Positions 9,600 to 23,500 of a stretch of DNA of 64,000 bases are shown piece by piece. Made by a program: the position numbers and the translations under genes. Within the stretch, counting starts at the first letter, position 1; the number at the start of each line of letters is the position of its first letter. The stretch is from Nymphaea colorata (Eukaryota > Streptophyta > Magnoliopsida > Nymphaeales > Nymphaeaceae). Under the pieces are notes generated by a model that saw nothing but the letters and a program-made list of their open reading frames with translations, was not told the DNA's origin and did no database searches. The stretch spans positions 15,870,802-15,934,801 of the forward strand of contig NC_045145.1 of assembly GCF_008831285.2 (NCBI RefSeq). The letters are read 5' to 3'.

Positions 9600-11019
9600 G
9601 AAGACTTTGTTTCCAGTATGATGGCTTCTTCTTCTGGTTGTCATTTTCAGCCTTTCAAGCTATCATTTAGTTTTGCAACTACCAATCACTGTGTGAAAAC
9701 ATATGTGAAGTTTGTTGGCAACTGATGCTGAGACTTCAAAGTTTATCATTCTATCTGCATTTTTACTCTAGCTCTGTTTGGAGACAATCAACATGCTATG
9801 TAAGAGATCTTTTATTCTTATTTTGACATTCCCATCATAGTGAATTGACAGTTTTGTTACAAGCAAATGATTTGGTTTTTTCTTAACTGGCCAATTATTC
9901 AAATGATTACTTTTCAAGATGATAGAACTGGAACGATTCATTGAGGAGGGAGGATTGGAGAGGAAAAAAAGCAATGTAGAAAACTGCAAGTCATGACTTG
10001 TATCATAACTGTCGAGAAGTGTATTATAGAAAGTATGAAACTAATTGAGAGAGAAATAGTAAAAATGAATTACAATACTTTTCAACCAAGAGAATAAGGC
10101 CAATTTATGATGTAGCCATACTATCACATATGAATCATTAATCACATCAAAATTTCAAGAATCAATCTAATAAATTATTTACAGTAATCATGAAGAAGAA
10201 AAAAATGAAAAATCCTTCACCATGTCAGAAACTAGGTAGTCAAAATCAGAAATCAGAACCAAGTCATTTATGACCCTAAAACAAATAACAAGGATTCATG
10301 TCTAGCCATCCACCTCGGTCCAAGTCGATTAACTATGCACAAATGAATACATATTTATGTGGAAATAAATACAGGCATAGCAAGAGAATACATTTTTAGT
10401 GACAAGTCAGCCCGTTGTAAAAAACAGAAAAAGCCCATACTGCATTGTTTCCTAATGTTCATGTTTAAATGTCCATCATGTGACATGATGTTTTTTTTAC
10501 GCATGAAATACTCAGGCTTGTTTGAAATAGATATGTTCACTCAAAGAAATGTCATTGAGTGGTTGACAAACTTATGAAATAAAATCCTGTTCTTTACTCT
10601 TCATTTTTTGAGATTAAAACACCTTTTTTTTCTTGGCTGAAGGTACCTCTTTATAAAGATCCTTCATGCACGATCCCAGGAAACCCAGGCATTGTGCAGC
10701 ATGAGGTTTTGAAATAAAAGAGAAGCCCTGACCAAGGTGAGATAAGTTTCTTTCTTTCTTTCAACTGTTGTCCTCTCCATTTTTTTTTTTTGGTTTTGCA
10801 GGAGTAAGTTTTTTAATTTTGTTTAGGGAGCTTATGGCTTGAGCCTTTCTTGATAGGATGCTGCTGGGCTTATGAATTGTTTTTCATTTCTCCTGCTATG
10901 TCTTCTGACTCTTTCCCTCTTTTCATTTTTTTATTTCTCCCTCCAGCCATCCCTCTGTCTCATTCTACCTCTTTCCCTCGAGATGGTAGCTACCACTTTG
11001 TTAGTATCTCTCGGCAATT

Positions 11020-11073
<54 letters not shown>

Positions 11074-11574
11074 ATATCAGACTCTTGCGCTATGATACAG
11101 CGCTGGTGTGGGTTTATAAAATTTGTTGTTTTCTATTCTCAAATTGACTAAAAAAGAGCTTCCAATTTATGCTTAAGATTTTATGAGAAATGTAAAACTA
11201 ATTGTCTAGACTTTTCGGCTTATAGAATCCTAATTAATTGCATATGTAAATATTAATATAAATATCAATCTTTAGGTTTTTGGGTATGAAAATAACATTA
11301 AACAGTGGTTGCAAGGTCCCAAAGTTTGTATTTATGTATTATACATTTATAAAGGTAAAAGAGTCTTTTATCCCCACTAAACACCAACTATTCAAAAACT
11401 CAAGGATGCTGAATTTAACTGTGGACATTTATGGAAAAACCTTTACGTCACACACATACATACATACATGGTTTATGATCATAAAAAGAAATGATGAGAA
11501 CAACTACAAAAAAGGTCATTCATATTGGCCTTTGCTTAAAGGTGAGCAAAATGGCTATAGGAATAGCTAGATGT
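9600..11574. other. Gene-free intergenic DNA with microsatellite
   Basis: No gene is supported here. The stretch is AT-rich with homopolymer runs (for example about 10788-10799) and ends with a composite CA/TA microsatellite. Confidence 0.55.
11021..11073. repeat. (CA)n(TA)n compound microsatellite
   Basis: An uninterrupted run of CA dinucleotides changes into TA dinucleotides, about 53 bp in all. It is a likely length-variable marker. Confidence 0.95.
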
Positions 11575-11579
11575 CTTTA

Positions 11580-12015
11580 GGGGTTGTTTGGTAAGAAAAC
11601 TTTGTTAGTATTTCATGTATGAACTAAACCTAGGTGCTGGGCTTGGGTACCCGGCCCGATTGTGCTCGGCCCCGAAAAAAATGGTTCGGGTCGGCTAGAT
11701 TATTTTTTAAAAATTTTTTTTATTCTTATTTAATAATAATATATACATTATTATTAAAATTATGTTTTATATTCAAATTTTTTATATTTGTATTTTAAAA
11801 AGTAGTTTTTATTTTAATTGGGCCAAGCTTGGGTACCAGGTATTGGGCCCGGCTCGGGTTTCGGTCCGAGCTGGCCCGACGCCAAGGTTTAGTATGAACC
11901 CAAAAAATTAGAGCAGATTCATAAAACACTTGTAAAACCATTTAAGAACTTTACCCGAATTATTAGGGTAGATATATGAAATACTAACAAAATGTTTCTC
12001 TCACCAAGTTGGCCC
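11580..12015. mobile_element. Tourist-like MITE interrupted by a second element
   Basis: Left end GGGGTTGTTTGGTAAG and right end (read in reverse complement) GGGCCAACTTGGTGAG are inverted. The inversion continues inward: left TTTGTTAGTATTTCATGTAT against right TTTGTTAGTATTTCATATAT. TTA stands on both sides (11577-11579 and 12016-12018), the target duplication of PIF/Harbinger-type Tourist MITEs. Without the nested insertion it would be about 161 bp. No transposase is encoded. Superfamily is inferred from termini and TSD only. Confidence 0.78.
11625..11891. mobile_element. Nested hAT-type non-autonomous element with 8-bp TSD
   Basis: The 267-bp insert is bounded by an exact 8-bp direct duplication GTATGAAC (11617-11624 and 11892-11899). 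Ends are inverted: left TAAACCTAGGTGCTGGGC, right in reverse complement TAAACCTTGGCGTCGGGC. The edges are GC-rich (GGCCCGGC motifs), the centre very AT-rich. Eight-base target duplications and short TIRs are hAT hallmarks. It sits inside the Tourist-like element, so it inserted later. Confidence 0.82.
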
Positions 12016-15000
12016 TTAGTGCTACATTTGCGTTCACCAAATTTCTTTTCTCCAAACAAACTTTGGCCTCTTTTCTCGAGACAAACTTTGGCCTGTTATC
12101 TATACATACACTGGTTTGATAAAAGTTAACCAGAGAATATAAAACTTAAAAGTATCACTTGACTCTTTTTCTTATGAAATTTGATATATGAATCTAAATA
12201 GCATGCCCTATGGGCTGGGTCAGTTCTTATGCTTTTATATATAGGGATTCAATAAGAAAACAAACATTTAGATGCAAAGAAAGCATGGCATATCAGAGAA
12301 TGAAGTAGTGGATGGGAAGGAACCCAATGGCCAATGTATGTTAACTTTATTGAGACTCACAGCCTACACAAAACGAGACGGAGAAACGGTTAGAGAATCG
12401 TCCATATCAAGGTAAACCATCAAGAAAACTTCTTGGCTTGCTCTTCTTTCTACCTATATTGATTAAGACCTAATTAATCGTGACCATTATGCTAGCATCC
12501 CTTTTAAGTAAAGGCTTTCACTTTATGTATAAGTATTTCAACGGCTAGCTTGAAATTGCTCTAAGTTTAAATGAAACTGTGTTTTATATTTTTTATTCAC
12601 GTGCAACCAAATGAAAAATGGCTTCGTAATTTGGCTCAGGAAAGCCTCCCAATAGATCATATCAAAAGACTCGAGCTCGGCATCCAAGTCTACACTTACT
12701 TCAACTTAAAGGTCTTCAATAGGCATATGCTTCGTGTTTGTGTGGTGGGTGATAAAAATTTTTTTACTTATTATAATAATTAATCATAATAACTATGCAT
12801 TGAGGATTGTAGGGTAGCGCAACAATGAAAGTCCATTCTTTTGGACTTTAGTTTATGGGTATCTCATTTCCCATTTCCCACCCATGTCTGAAAGTAGCTC
12901 CAAACCCCGAGAGCCAATGGAAGAGGGGTGGTTTCGACCTCCCATCCGATCGCCACTTATCATAATAACTATGACATTTTACCAAGTCTCCCCTGCCCAA
13001 AGTAGTTCCTTATTAAACATTAAATGTGTAACTACATTTCACCCTTAAATGTCATTTAACTTCTAAAATGGCGTTATTGGCAATCAACGTTAAGTTTGTA
13101 AAAAAAAATAATAATAATAACAAAACGATCAAGCCAAATATATGTTTATCAGCATATACGACCCTTGGGTTTGTATTGGTTTAGGTTTGAAAAAGAAAAA
13201 AATCCTTTGGTATCTTACGTTACACTGTCCGATGTGTTTAATGAAGCTCGAGACGACCTGAAGATTTAAAGTCCCCTAATGAAGCTCGAGAGCGTAGAAG
13301 AACCATGTAGAAATCATCGATTTTCGTTTAATACAGAAGCCTGAGCTATATGTTACATTTTCCAATGCGCATCTGCCTGTATCAAAATACACAGGCTGAT
13401 GCGAGCAAGAAGGCCGTGTGTTCGGGCTCCCCTGATGCTGAGGAGGGCCGAACACCTGTTCGGTCTGTACACGTGGCCCCACACACCGATTTTCAGGGAT
13501 TCAGGGACCCACATATGACAATTTGGTCTCCCCTTGGTGAAACTAGATGCCTGACACACTGACTGAGCTCCTCACATGAGTGTCTTGACGCCCACTTAGA
13601 TGGCATGGAGATGTGAGGAGGTGGAGGAAGCCACTGTTTGGTGGAAGATTGTCCAAGCGTCCCTATATATATATATATACTACAAACGGGCAGGAGAGAC
13701 CCCATCCAATTATCAGAATGAAGAAAGAATACATGAACTAAAAAAAGAATGAAACGAATGCCCAACTGGAAAGAGAACAGCTCAATCAAGAGCAAAGAAC
13801 AGCAAGATCCTGTTTACATATATAGCCATTAGCTAGAACAGAAATAGACTCTAAAGACAAAATATCCTTCGAGGTGTGAATATCACCAATATGTTTGGCT
13901 AGACAGGAATAACCATGTAGAGCCATGGTAGAACTAACTATGTCATCGAACAGCCATCTCTTCCATTTGCAATTATTAGATCTAACTTGGATGGAAGAAG
14001 TCCATAGACATTGCTTGTTCTAACAAAAGGGCAAGACTCAAATCTACTATGAAAAAACTGTATATATATATATATATATATATATACTATGCAAAAAATT
14101 GCAAAGAAGTTTCCACTCATGGCCGGCAGCTTCCTGGCGCACTTACTTGAATCAACAATTGATGAAAGATCAGTTCTTAGTTTGATTCTCATCGGCATCA
14201 ATTAAATCTTCTGTCCAAGTCCAAACGGATATAGTTCTAGACCCTGAGAGCAAGCGAAAAAGCAAACCCTTGGCTCCTTATTCTTAACATCTAGTTTTTT
14301 TTTTTTTTGACTTTCCGTCTTAAATTGGTTAGTCTGATCTAAAGAACATTGAGTCTCCTTTTCCTTGTTTATCTTCATCCCTCTTTTTCCTTTTGTTCAT
14401 AAATATTCCTTAAAGAAAGAGGAAAATTGTTCTTTCTATGGTCTGGATGGTCTACTTTCCTTCAAACATAGGATAACCTGGTTGCCATGTCCAAAGAAAA
14501 TGGAATATTGGATTTGGGGAATCCCGAAACCCTAGCGTTATCATAAAAATGTACCGACAAATGAAAGAAGGAATATTGTGAAAATAAATTCACAATTAAA
14601 TGCAGCCAAATAGCATCCGAAGCGTTCGTACCCCAACCTGACCAGACCGGACCAGAAAGGGTCACACCGAACACATGTCAATGATTGCTAGAATTCTGAA
14701 AGATGACGACGTGAATATGTTTAAAGAAGTACTGTGATCTCTCAGAATCATTAGATTTCACGATCTTCAATCAACAGCAATCGTAGTTTGAGAAAAAAGC
14801 TGCAATAAATTTCAGACTCGTATATGGTTATTTTGTCATTTAAAATAAAAAAAATTATATATATATATATATAATCAATAAATGCCATATATTTATATAC
14901 TACATGGATAATGAACAATTTCAATTATTGATTCTTTTTAAAATGATGAATAAAGAAAAACCGTTCACAATCTTAATCATTGATTTTTTAGATTTGGAGT

Positions 15001-15021
15001 CAAAAGAAAAACAGTTGACAT

Positions 15022-15077
<56 letters not shown>

Positions 15078-15083
15078 ATATAT
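15022..15083. repeat. (TC)n(TA)n compound microsatellite
   Basis: About 22 bp of TC repeats is followed by about 40 bp of TA repeats with one interruption. Confidence 0.95.
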
Positions 15084-16302
15084 GGCTTGAAGACAAATAC
15101 TATGAACAGGACATAGCTTGAAGACAAATTTTCCGTACCATCATATTCAGAGAAGCATTTAAATTTTAAGCATTATTGGTTATATATGTACCGATAGTTT
15201 AAAAAAACAAGTTCAAACATTAAGGAAATAATGGCAATATGCTTATGTTTGAGTGTTTTGAATTAGCCACTTGATTTAATAACCAAAACAATGCACAACT
15301 AAAAACCGCGGCATCAGCAAGTGGCCAATTGGTGCTGTCAACTTCGCCAGAATAAGATTTTGCATGCCCTTGGAATCTACCCAGCCACTTCCCCGATCTC
15401 AAGTTGGGCTAGACCCTATCCATTTGGAATCCCATACTAAATAGTGTGTGTGTGTTTGTGAATCCCATCCCAAGTTGTGTGTGTTGTGTGCGTGCATGAA
15501 GGGGAGAGGAGCGGGGAAGAGAGAGAAAGAGAAAAGAAGAATAAGAAAAACAAATAAATAGCCAATTACATGGTTGCTCCTAAGGACCTCGGGTCGACTC
15601 ACAAAAAAAAAAGTTCCACATTTTGAATTCTCGTAGTTATTGTCACGCTCTGGTCTGTTACTTTCTTGAATTAAAAAAAAATGTTTATATTTTCTAGCCC
15701 ATCTCTTGGAACACGTTTCTTAAAGGCAAAATCACGAATTTTTTATTCATCAAACTTTGATATGCCGTGAGCTATTGATCCGGTTTATATGCTTTAAGGA
15801 TTCTTATTGATTAATAAACCATATACCAAACTTTTTTTTGGACATTTGATCTTGTTAATAGTACTAGGGTATCAAGACAAGTAGTGAAAATGCCACAAAT
15901 CAAACAAATCGGATTTGATTCTTAAAATTTTAAGTCGGTCCAACTGTGGCTTAGGATCCATTTCCACATGTAAATTAACGTTGGTACCGAACAGTGTATC
16001 GGACTCATATCTTGCTTTCATTCGAATCGGGTATCGCCCAAACCATTGACATCACCAATATGAGACAAACAGTTCCTGTCCGGACCGATCCAGTCCCAGT
16101 TGTCGCTAAAAATGACAAACGCCCCGTTCCTGGCGACCGTCGTTCGCACGCCTGTCCCTCGGTGAGGATCTCTAACCCCACGTTAACCTGACACGATGAC
16201 AACATCAGTCAGTCAACGGCTGCACCAGACCTGTTCCCTGGCATGGGCACTCCCCCTTTTGTCCGTCTCGTCTCGGACAGCACAGACAATCACAACTCAA
16301 AA

Positions 16303-16390
16303 GTTAGATTCATAACTAACTAACTCTGTGAAAGTTTGATCGTCAGGTTAGATTCATAACTAACTAACTCTGTGAAAGTTTGATCGTCAG
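16303..16390. repeat. Exact tandem duplication, 2 x 44 bp
   Basis: Copies 16303-16346 and 16347-16390 are identical, starting GTTAGATTCATAACTAACTA and ending GATCGTCAG. The lack of any difference points to a recent event or an assembly artefact. Confidence 0.95.
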
Positions 16391-17234
16391 TTTGATTATT
16401 ATTTGTGTAACCCCTTGAACTTGAAGGCTTCTCAAGCCAAACTGGTGTTAATGGACCAAATATTTTGACAGCAAAAACACCGCCACCTTGGATTACCAAT
16501 CTCATTTGTTCATTTTCCGGTGAATATTTGGTGCTAACACGAAGCTCCTTGTTTGAGTGCACAGAAAGCAAGAATGAAGATGGTTTGGGGTTGTAAGCTC
16601 ATTATATGAAAGCTTAATGTAGTGATTGAATTTGAGTAGATTTGAGTCCAGTTATTTAGGAACACCTTTTATAATCAATTGAAAATTTGTTAAAAACAAA
16701 AAAATTCACGTCACCCCTGATCTTGATCCGATGAAAAGAGAGTCGCTTTCAATGAAGATTAAAAAAAAGTCGTGCCTGAATTTCAATCTTTCAACTTATG
16801 TTATGAACGATACATAGACACCAGTTGGAGAACTTTGAACGATTTAAGACATGGTGTCTGACATCATAACTTGGCAGAACAAAGCCAAACTATATTAAAT
16901 GTGACACGACATCCTATCGTGCTTCACATTGGAACCGTATATTTTGCAATATCCTGGCAACATTTCAATCACAGCCATCCGTTTTGTTCTTTGAAACTTG
17001 TATCGTGGCACGAGATTTTGGAAGGGCCAAGGAAGACGATGTCAATAAAAAAGAGACAACAATAGAATTTATTACCGATGGTATCGTTTCTATCTTATGC
17101 GAAAAATGATGTTCATGGAAAGCAAACTGCACTACGACTACCATTGATATGTTTTCCTTCATACTATTATTATTCCTATTCTTATTAGTGACCAAAACAA
17201 TTTGAACCACTCAATTAGCGGCAATGCTGTCCAT

Positions 17235-17760
17235 GAGCCGCGTTCGAGCCGAGCTAGGCCAGCTCAAATTTAGCATGCTTTAAGTGACAACTCGAGCTCA
17301 AGTTTAAGTATCTCAGCTCGAGCCCAAACTTGGTTTGGCTCGACCAGAGCTTAGCTGAACCGCTAATGTTCAACAAAAATGGCAGCCAAAAGAATTGAGC
17401 TGAGTTCAAGATTGAGCTACACCAGCTCGAACTCGGCTCCAATGCTTTCGGTGACAACTCCATCTCGACCTCAGCTTGGTGAAGCTCAAACTTGGTTCGG
17501 CTATGCCAAAGCTTAGCCGAGCCGCTTATTAAAAGAAATTAATGCTTGAATGGCCTTTCATTTATGATAAGGTCTTGTAATATCTCACGCATACTCTCAT
17601 TTGAACGAGTTTAATGAGTTCAAAAGAGTCAAGATTACCTAACTCAAGCCTGACTCGTTTATTCGATCAAACCCATTTTTTTAGTTCAAAATAGACTCGT
17701 TCATTACAGGTGAGTTCAAATTGAACTGGAGTTAGCTCAATTCGTTAAACGCCCTCAATA
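17235..17760. repeat. Degenerate GAGCTCGAGC-rich dispersed repeat
   Basis: Overlapping variants of GAGCTCGAGC, AGCTCGAACT and GAGCCAAGCT recur irregularly, with two arms reading AACTTGGTTTGGCT and AACTTGGTTCGGCT. The same degenerate vocabulary returns near 18415-18600, 18965-19030 and 62107-62520, so this is one dispersed family rather than local slippage. I see no coding potential or clear termini. Confidence 0.7.
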
Positions 17761-17779
17761 ATGCATGAACCTTAAATAT

Positions 17780-19440
17780 ATCTCATTTTAACATGGAACT
17801 GTAACTATCAATCGAACCAACGGCGAGCCCCTAATCGGCCACGGGCCCGGCGTGGTTCGAACCTAGCACCGGCGTGACCCCAGCTCGCACGCCAAGTTCG
17901 ATCAAACGGCACGATGAATTTCAAATCAACGGTGGCGGGGACACTGTCGTCATATCCGTAGATGGTCTGCACATTCGGGGTATTCGCCCACGTAGGATAT
18001 TCGCATCCAACGAGAGCCCGAGGCTTCCCCCGAGTTTCAAACGCGAAGAGGAGTACGAGAATGCCCAAAAGAATCCCCAAACAAAACTAAATACCCAAAA
18101 ATGCCACAGAGCCGATGCTCTCGGGCCCGCACGACAACCCGTCCTTGTTCCTCTCCCGCTCAGCCAAGCGAAAAGGAACTTTTCGCTCTGGGTCCAACAT
18201 GTTGCTGTAAATTTTAAAAAGCGACGTACTTCTACGTTTATTGGAATGGGTGGGAGATTGTGTGTACTGGCCAGCTTACATCGCCGTTAGTTTAAGAAGA
18301 GCCACACACTTATAGGTTTATTACCATGGGTGGTAGGGTGTTGTGCTAACCAGCATTAACTACTACTTTTCTCTATTTCGCATATAACTTGCAATTATCA
18401 AAATTTGTTAGTAGGATTGTTCAATGAGTCGAGCCAATTTAAATTGAACTAAACTTGTTGAGTTAAAGCTTGAATTGACCTCAACTCGTTTGTTAAATGA
18501 GAAATCCTCAAGCTTAAACGAAAACTTGAGTGTGTACATGAGTCAAATTTCAGTCGTGTGTGCTTGATTCGATTAAACTCAAGTGGGATTTTACAACTTT
18601 AATATTTTAAATAAGGTTCCGTGGATTTTACTGTGCACCAAGGGAAACTTTGTATGTCTTTTCACTTTCAATCAAATATAAGAAAAATTAACCAGCTAAA
18701 ATAGATACATGAAGATAATTTTACCGTGCAAAAAACGTCATACCCTCTGAAATCTAACTTTTTACCATGAATTTTTTTCCGTGGTGAATTTATTTACCAT
18801 GGATTTTTTTTCTGTGGTGAATTTACCATTTCAATTTTTTATCTGCCACCGAATCGAGCCTAAGTGATCTTAGATTTGTATACCATGCATTAATTAAAAT
18901 CATTTACGCAACTTGGGGCTTTGTATGTTCATTTCTGCATGTTATTTGTTTGAACTTTGCTTAATTGAGATGAACTTCGATACAATTTATTTGAGGAGAG
19001 CTTAAGCTGACCTGGGTCCCGGCTTGGCTCATGTAAATTACTGCCTGTTAGTAAGGGTGACTAAAGGGGATTGAATTTGTATAGCACTAGATTTCACGGT
19101 TCAACAAACTAAGAATCTTAAATTAAATTCATGGGACGTGCAATAAATATATTGCACTCGTGTTTCACTATTTTCTTTGTAATATACGCTCATTTATGTT
19201 TGTTTAACACATTTTTCTATTCCAATAACCATATTTGAGGATTGGAAGAATTAAAAAAAAAAAAAGAAATCATCTTCCCCTGGACAACAAACTATAGCTG
19301 GAAGATCGTATTTATGCCAGAGAGAAGCTCCATTTCGGAAAATTGGGAAACATGGAGCCAAGTTCGTCCGGATTAGGAGCAATATGTTGGACTAAAGTAG
19401 AAAATTTTCGAATAAGAAAAATGCGGTGAAAGGGACCCGC
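17780..19440. other. Intergenic DNA upstream of the kinase gene
   Basis: A GC-richer island (about 17820-18310) contains short frames without recognisable domains. Two diverged copies of about 85 bp lie near 18215-18300 and 18300-18365 (both with GTTTATT then ATGGGTGG). A short tandem pair with GTGGTGAATTTA lies near 18765-18830. No gene is supported. Confidence 0.5.
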
Positions 19441-19499
19441 CATCTCTCCCCGTGACGAACCACGATGGGGTGGGGCGGATCTGTGGAGGTCAGCGAGGG

Positions 19500-20574
19500 T
19501 AACGTCCAGATTTCCGACAAGTCACGAGGTTAAAAGAGTAAAAAGGATGGGGAGGGAGAAACCAAGGACGCCATGGTTGTGCATCTGCCATTATTTCTGC
19601 TCGAGGCAAGAGGGAGACAGACAGAAGAAGGAGAAGGGAGAAACTGGAAGAAGAAAAGCGTCGAGCATTGACGCACGTCGTGTCGTCTCCTCGGCTAGCC
19701 GTTGCGATGGGATTGCCGCTCGCCCCCCGCCCTTCCCCACCTTGTTCGTCTTCGTCGTGCTTCTGATGGGCGTTGTCCATTTTCATCGATCTGTAAGCCC
19801 ATCGCTTTCATTTCTTCTGCTTCAACTTCTTGTTTTTGTTTGTCTTCTTATTTCGTGTCATTTTTCATTGGTTTTAGCGTCTTCTGCGTTTTTTGAGTCT
19901 GTATCGTTGAGGAGTCCTTCAGCTTCGGTCTCGGGGTTTATTGAACGCAGTCGTTTGGTGTTCTTTGCCTTTTCTATTATCGGTTTTGATTTGGTTGAAT
20001 TTTCAGTTTTCGGGCTGTCGATCTCGATGGTTTCTGGGAAGATTTGGGCTTAGTCTTGGCGTGGGCGTGGCACGTTGTGGGTTTTTCTTTGCGCTTTCTT
20101 GATATTTCTGATGGAGGTTGGGTTCGGTTTGTTTTTTTCCGTTTTCGGGAAGGTTGCCGGGAAGTCGCTTTCTAGGGAGTTTCGTGTGTTGTTTCTCTTT
20201 AATCGCATGTTTTTCTTTATTTGGATTTGTTTCGCAAAAATTGAAGTAGACAAGGTAAAAACTGTTTTGCGTGAAAGAAGGTGGGTGGTAATATAAATCC
20301 GATTGCATTTCGTTTTATTGGTACTGAAAAGTGTTCCAGAAAATGAGAATGACCCCTGATTCTATGTAGTTTTTTAAAGTTTCTTTACCTAGCATTACTT
20401 ATAGATCTCAAGAATGCTACATTTTGGTTTTTATTGTATCTTAGGAATGCTTAATGTAGAGGTCGACGACCTTGGATGTTACATCGAGAGAAAGTTATGC
20501 ACCCGTCGACTCTTTCGGCAATCTGAAGCTCGTAATTGTGAGCTCGGCCTTGGAGTACTTCGGCGCTGATAACA
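19500..20574 (+). promoter_or_regulatory. Probable 5' UTR with intron of the kinase gene
   Basis: The region just upstream of the kinase start is GC-richer and pyrimidine-rich, with no defensible coding frame. A donor-like CATCGATCT then GTAAGC (about 19783-19797) and an acceptor-like TTAATGTAG (about 20451-20459) could bound a leader intron of about 0.67 kb, leaving a leader exon from 20460 to the ATG at 20575. This is inference from splice-site appearance; the transcription start was not identified. Confidence 0.4.
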
Positions 20575-23500
20575 ATGGCAGACACTATCGACGTCATCTT
20601 GGATTACTTGAAGAGGCACCGGTTTACAAAAGCTGAGGCTGCTCTAAGAGGGGAACTCGTTGGTCGTCAGGAATCAAATGGTGATCTGACACATCCTTTT
20701 ACTGAAGGTTTGAATAACACAAATCGAGACGATGGTGCTTCAGATAGAGGTGCATATGCTTTTGAGCCTAGCCGGTCAGAAAAGCTTGCAAATCAGGCAT
20801 CTGGAACTGGAAGCCTACCAGGCAGTGATTCATCTGCAGAGCTTATAGTTAAGGAGGTCGAATGTGGGAATGTTAGAAATAGTTCTGGGAGGACGTGGGA
20901 AAACAGCTCTGCTGTTGCAGAGACGAGCTTGAGCTTGTCTGAGAGGCGTATGGTGAATGAGTCCGCTGGAACTAGTGAGAAGAGCTTCGATTTCCAGCAA
21001 GGATCAACAAACCTGCAAAGCTTCAGCATGCCAAGCCTGTCTGCAGATCTTTATCCGTGGACTCTTGGCATGAAAACTGATGCAAACTTGAAAAATTCTG
21101 CCACTATTATGGAAAAAATTTCCGATCTTCGATTATCTGGAGATTCTGGACACCCTGAGCATCATAGTGTTTATAGCTTGAGTAAAAGTAATTCTGTGAA
21201 AAGTGTGAAGACTGTTGGAGATAGCTCTGGGTGGTGTCAGAAGAACAGCAGCGTCATAAGTGAGTCTAGAACTCTTGGCTCGAAAAACGGTTCTAGGGAC
21301 ACTGATGTCTCAGAAGCAATGCCATCATGGTCTGGGTTTGGAGGTAATGCAGCTGAAGAAAAGCACCAGAGGGTCCAAGGGAGGGAGCATAATGATGACA
21401 ACAAAACTAGCAAGCCATTGGATACTATTCCCTTGGAAATATCTTCAGATGGGAGCAAACATGGTGGTCTGTATCTAAAAGATCAAATGCGAGAGTATGC
21501 ATGGACAAAAGATTGTGGAACATCATGCCCTCCTGCAGATGCATGGAAGGAATGCTCCATTAAGACAGTGTTTCCATTCCCCATGGCTGAAGCAACATCT
21601 GCATACAGAAATGTTACCGGTACAACCTCTGGGCGCTCTGATGGTGGTGGCAAAGAAGGGAAAAGGGGTGGTGAAGGAGCAGAATTATTATCTTCAAACA
21701 GTACCCATGCGACTCAAACTTCTTTCGTAGGTATATCTAAAGCCACTTTCGAACATACAAACACTGGAAACAGGGGTGTCACTATCAATAATGAAAATCA
21801 CAAGGAAGAACTGCCGAGATTGCCACCTGTCAAACTAAAGTCAGAAGAGAAGTCCGGAAACATTCATTGGGAGGACAAGGGTGGCCACTATGGACTAGCA
21901 CCAAAACCGTCGAACTTGGATAATGCATTTTTAATAGGATCCTTTCTGGATGTTCCTGTTGGACAAGACATTAATTCTTCAGGTGCTTTGCCCGAACTTA
22001 TAATATTTATCTTTTGTCTTTGGTGTATCCTGATCTCATATGTTAATTCAGAGAAAAAATAACATCATTTGGAACGACAAAGCGTGCAATATGCATGTAG
22101 ATGTTTATTTGATATCGCCAAAATAAGGGCATGGGAATCTATCTCTTTCATTATTCTTTTTTTCCTTTCTTCGTGCTTAGAGCAAAACACATAATTGGTG
22201 CACATTGGTTCATGATTTTGCCCTTCCATACCTTTATTGTAAACATATGACTCTCCTGTAACTGGTGCATGTTGATGGTTCAAGAATGTGACTGCAAGAG
22301 GGCACATGCATCAGCAACCAAGCATCATATCTGCAGGCCATCTAAAATTGTTCGACTTTTGGAAAACATGGTTCCTGCTTTGAGTTGCTTCCAATCTTTC
22401 ATGTCTTTATTGGTTAGGATTTTCTACTAAGTGATCGTCAAGCAATGTGAATGCTGTAAGCTTGCATATCCTTGATATATTCATTCCATAGTTCTACATA
22501 TGCTTATCTCTCTTTTATTCAAAACATCAGTTATTCTGCCCTAGCTATCCTTTTCTTGATCACTCTCTCAAATGCTGTTTTTGAATGAAACAGGTGGAAG
22601 GAAGACAGCTGGAAGTAGTTGGCTGTCAGTAAGTCAAGGAATTGCAGAGGATACATCAGATTTTGTTTCTGGGTTTGCTACAGCTGGTGATGGACTGAGT
22701 GAATCTATTGACTACCCAAACGAGTATTGGGATTCTGATGAATATGAAGATGATGATGACGTTGGGTACATGAGGCAGCCTATTGAAGACGAGTCTTGGT
22801 TTCTGGCACATGAAATTGACTATCCTAGTGATAATGAGAAGGGAACTGTGCGTGGCAGTGCTCCTGATCATCAGGAAAGGTCCCAACCAAAAGATGATGA
22901 TGATCAATCTTTTGCAGAAGAGGATTCTTATTTTTCAGGGGAGCAGTATATTCAGGCCAAGAACATTGAGCAGGTTGCCGTGCCTGAGGATCCAGTAGTA
23001 TCCATGACTGAAATGTACGGAAGAACTGATGAAAATGATCTCATTGCTCAATATGATGGGCAGTTGATGGATGAAGAAGAGCTAAATCTGATGCGAGCAG
23101 AGCCTGTTTGGCAGGGGTTTGTCACCCAAACAAGCGAACTTATTATGCTGGGTAATGACAGGGGCCTGAAAGAGCATGGTCACCATCGACATGAAGACCC
23201 ATGCATTGATGAGGACCAACATGGTTCGGTCAGGTCTATAGGTGTAGGGATTAACAGTGATGTGGCTGATTTCGGCAGTGAAGTACGGGAAAGTTTGATT
23301 GGAGAGAGCAGCGAAGGAGACTTGGAATATTTCCCTGACCAGGACACAAGTGTTTCTGAATCGAAAAAGGCACACCATCAAAAGGTGAAAATATCTTGTA
23401 AGAGAGTAGGAATAGATAAAGCAAGGGCATATAAGTCCATGTCAGGTAAAAGCATCATTGGGCCTGACAGTGATGGTTGTGCTCTTGGAATGGACTATGA

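Larger units (their letters stand above)
12020..17230. other. Long intergenic stretch, no supported gene
   Basis: Only short frames occur and none shows a recognisable domain. Minus-strand stretches around 13810-14200 have short protein-like reading (for example SSKCARKLPAMSG) but no start, splice pattern or family match that I can defend. Simple repeats at 14061-14086 (TA) and 15022-15083 (TC then TA) and an exact 44-bp tandem duplication at 16303-16390 are the clear features. Confidence 0.5.

Noticed and set aside
13810-14201. Minus-strand gene remnant
   Set aside because: Two alternative frames look equally protein-like and a TA microsatellite interrupts both; no family is recognisable.
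17840-17880. tRNA T-loop like sequence GGTTCGAACC
   Set aside because: No matching acceptor, D or anticodon stems can be folded around it.
19547-20053. 168-codon open frame upstream of the kinase
   Set aside because: Low-complexity Ser/Phe/Leu-rich reading over a pyrimidine-rich leader; better explained as 5' UTR and intron.
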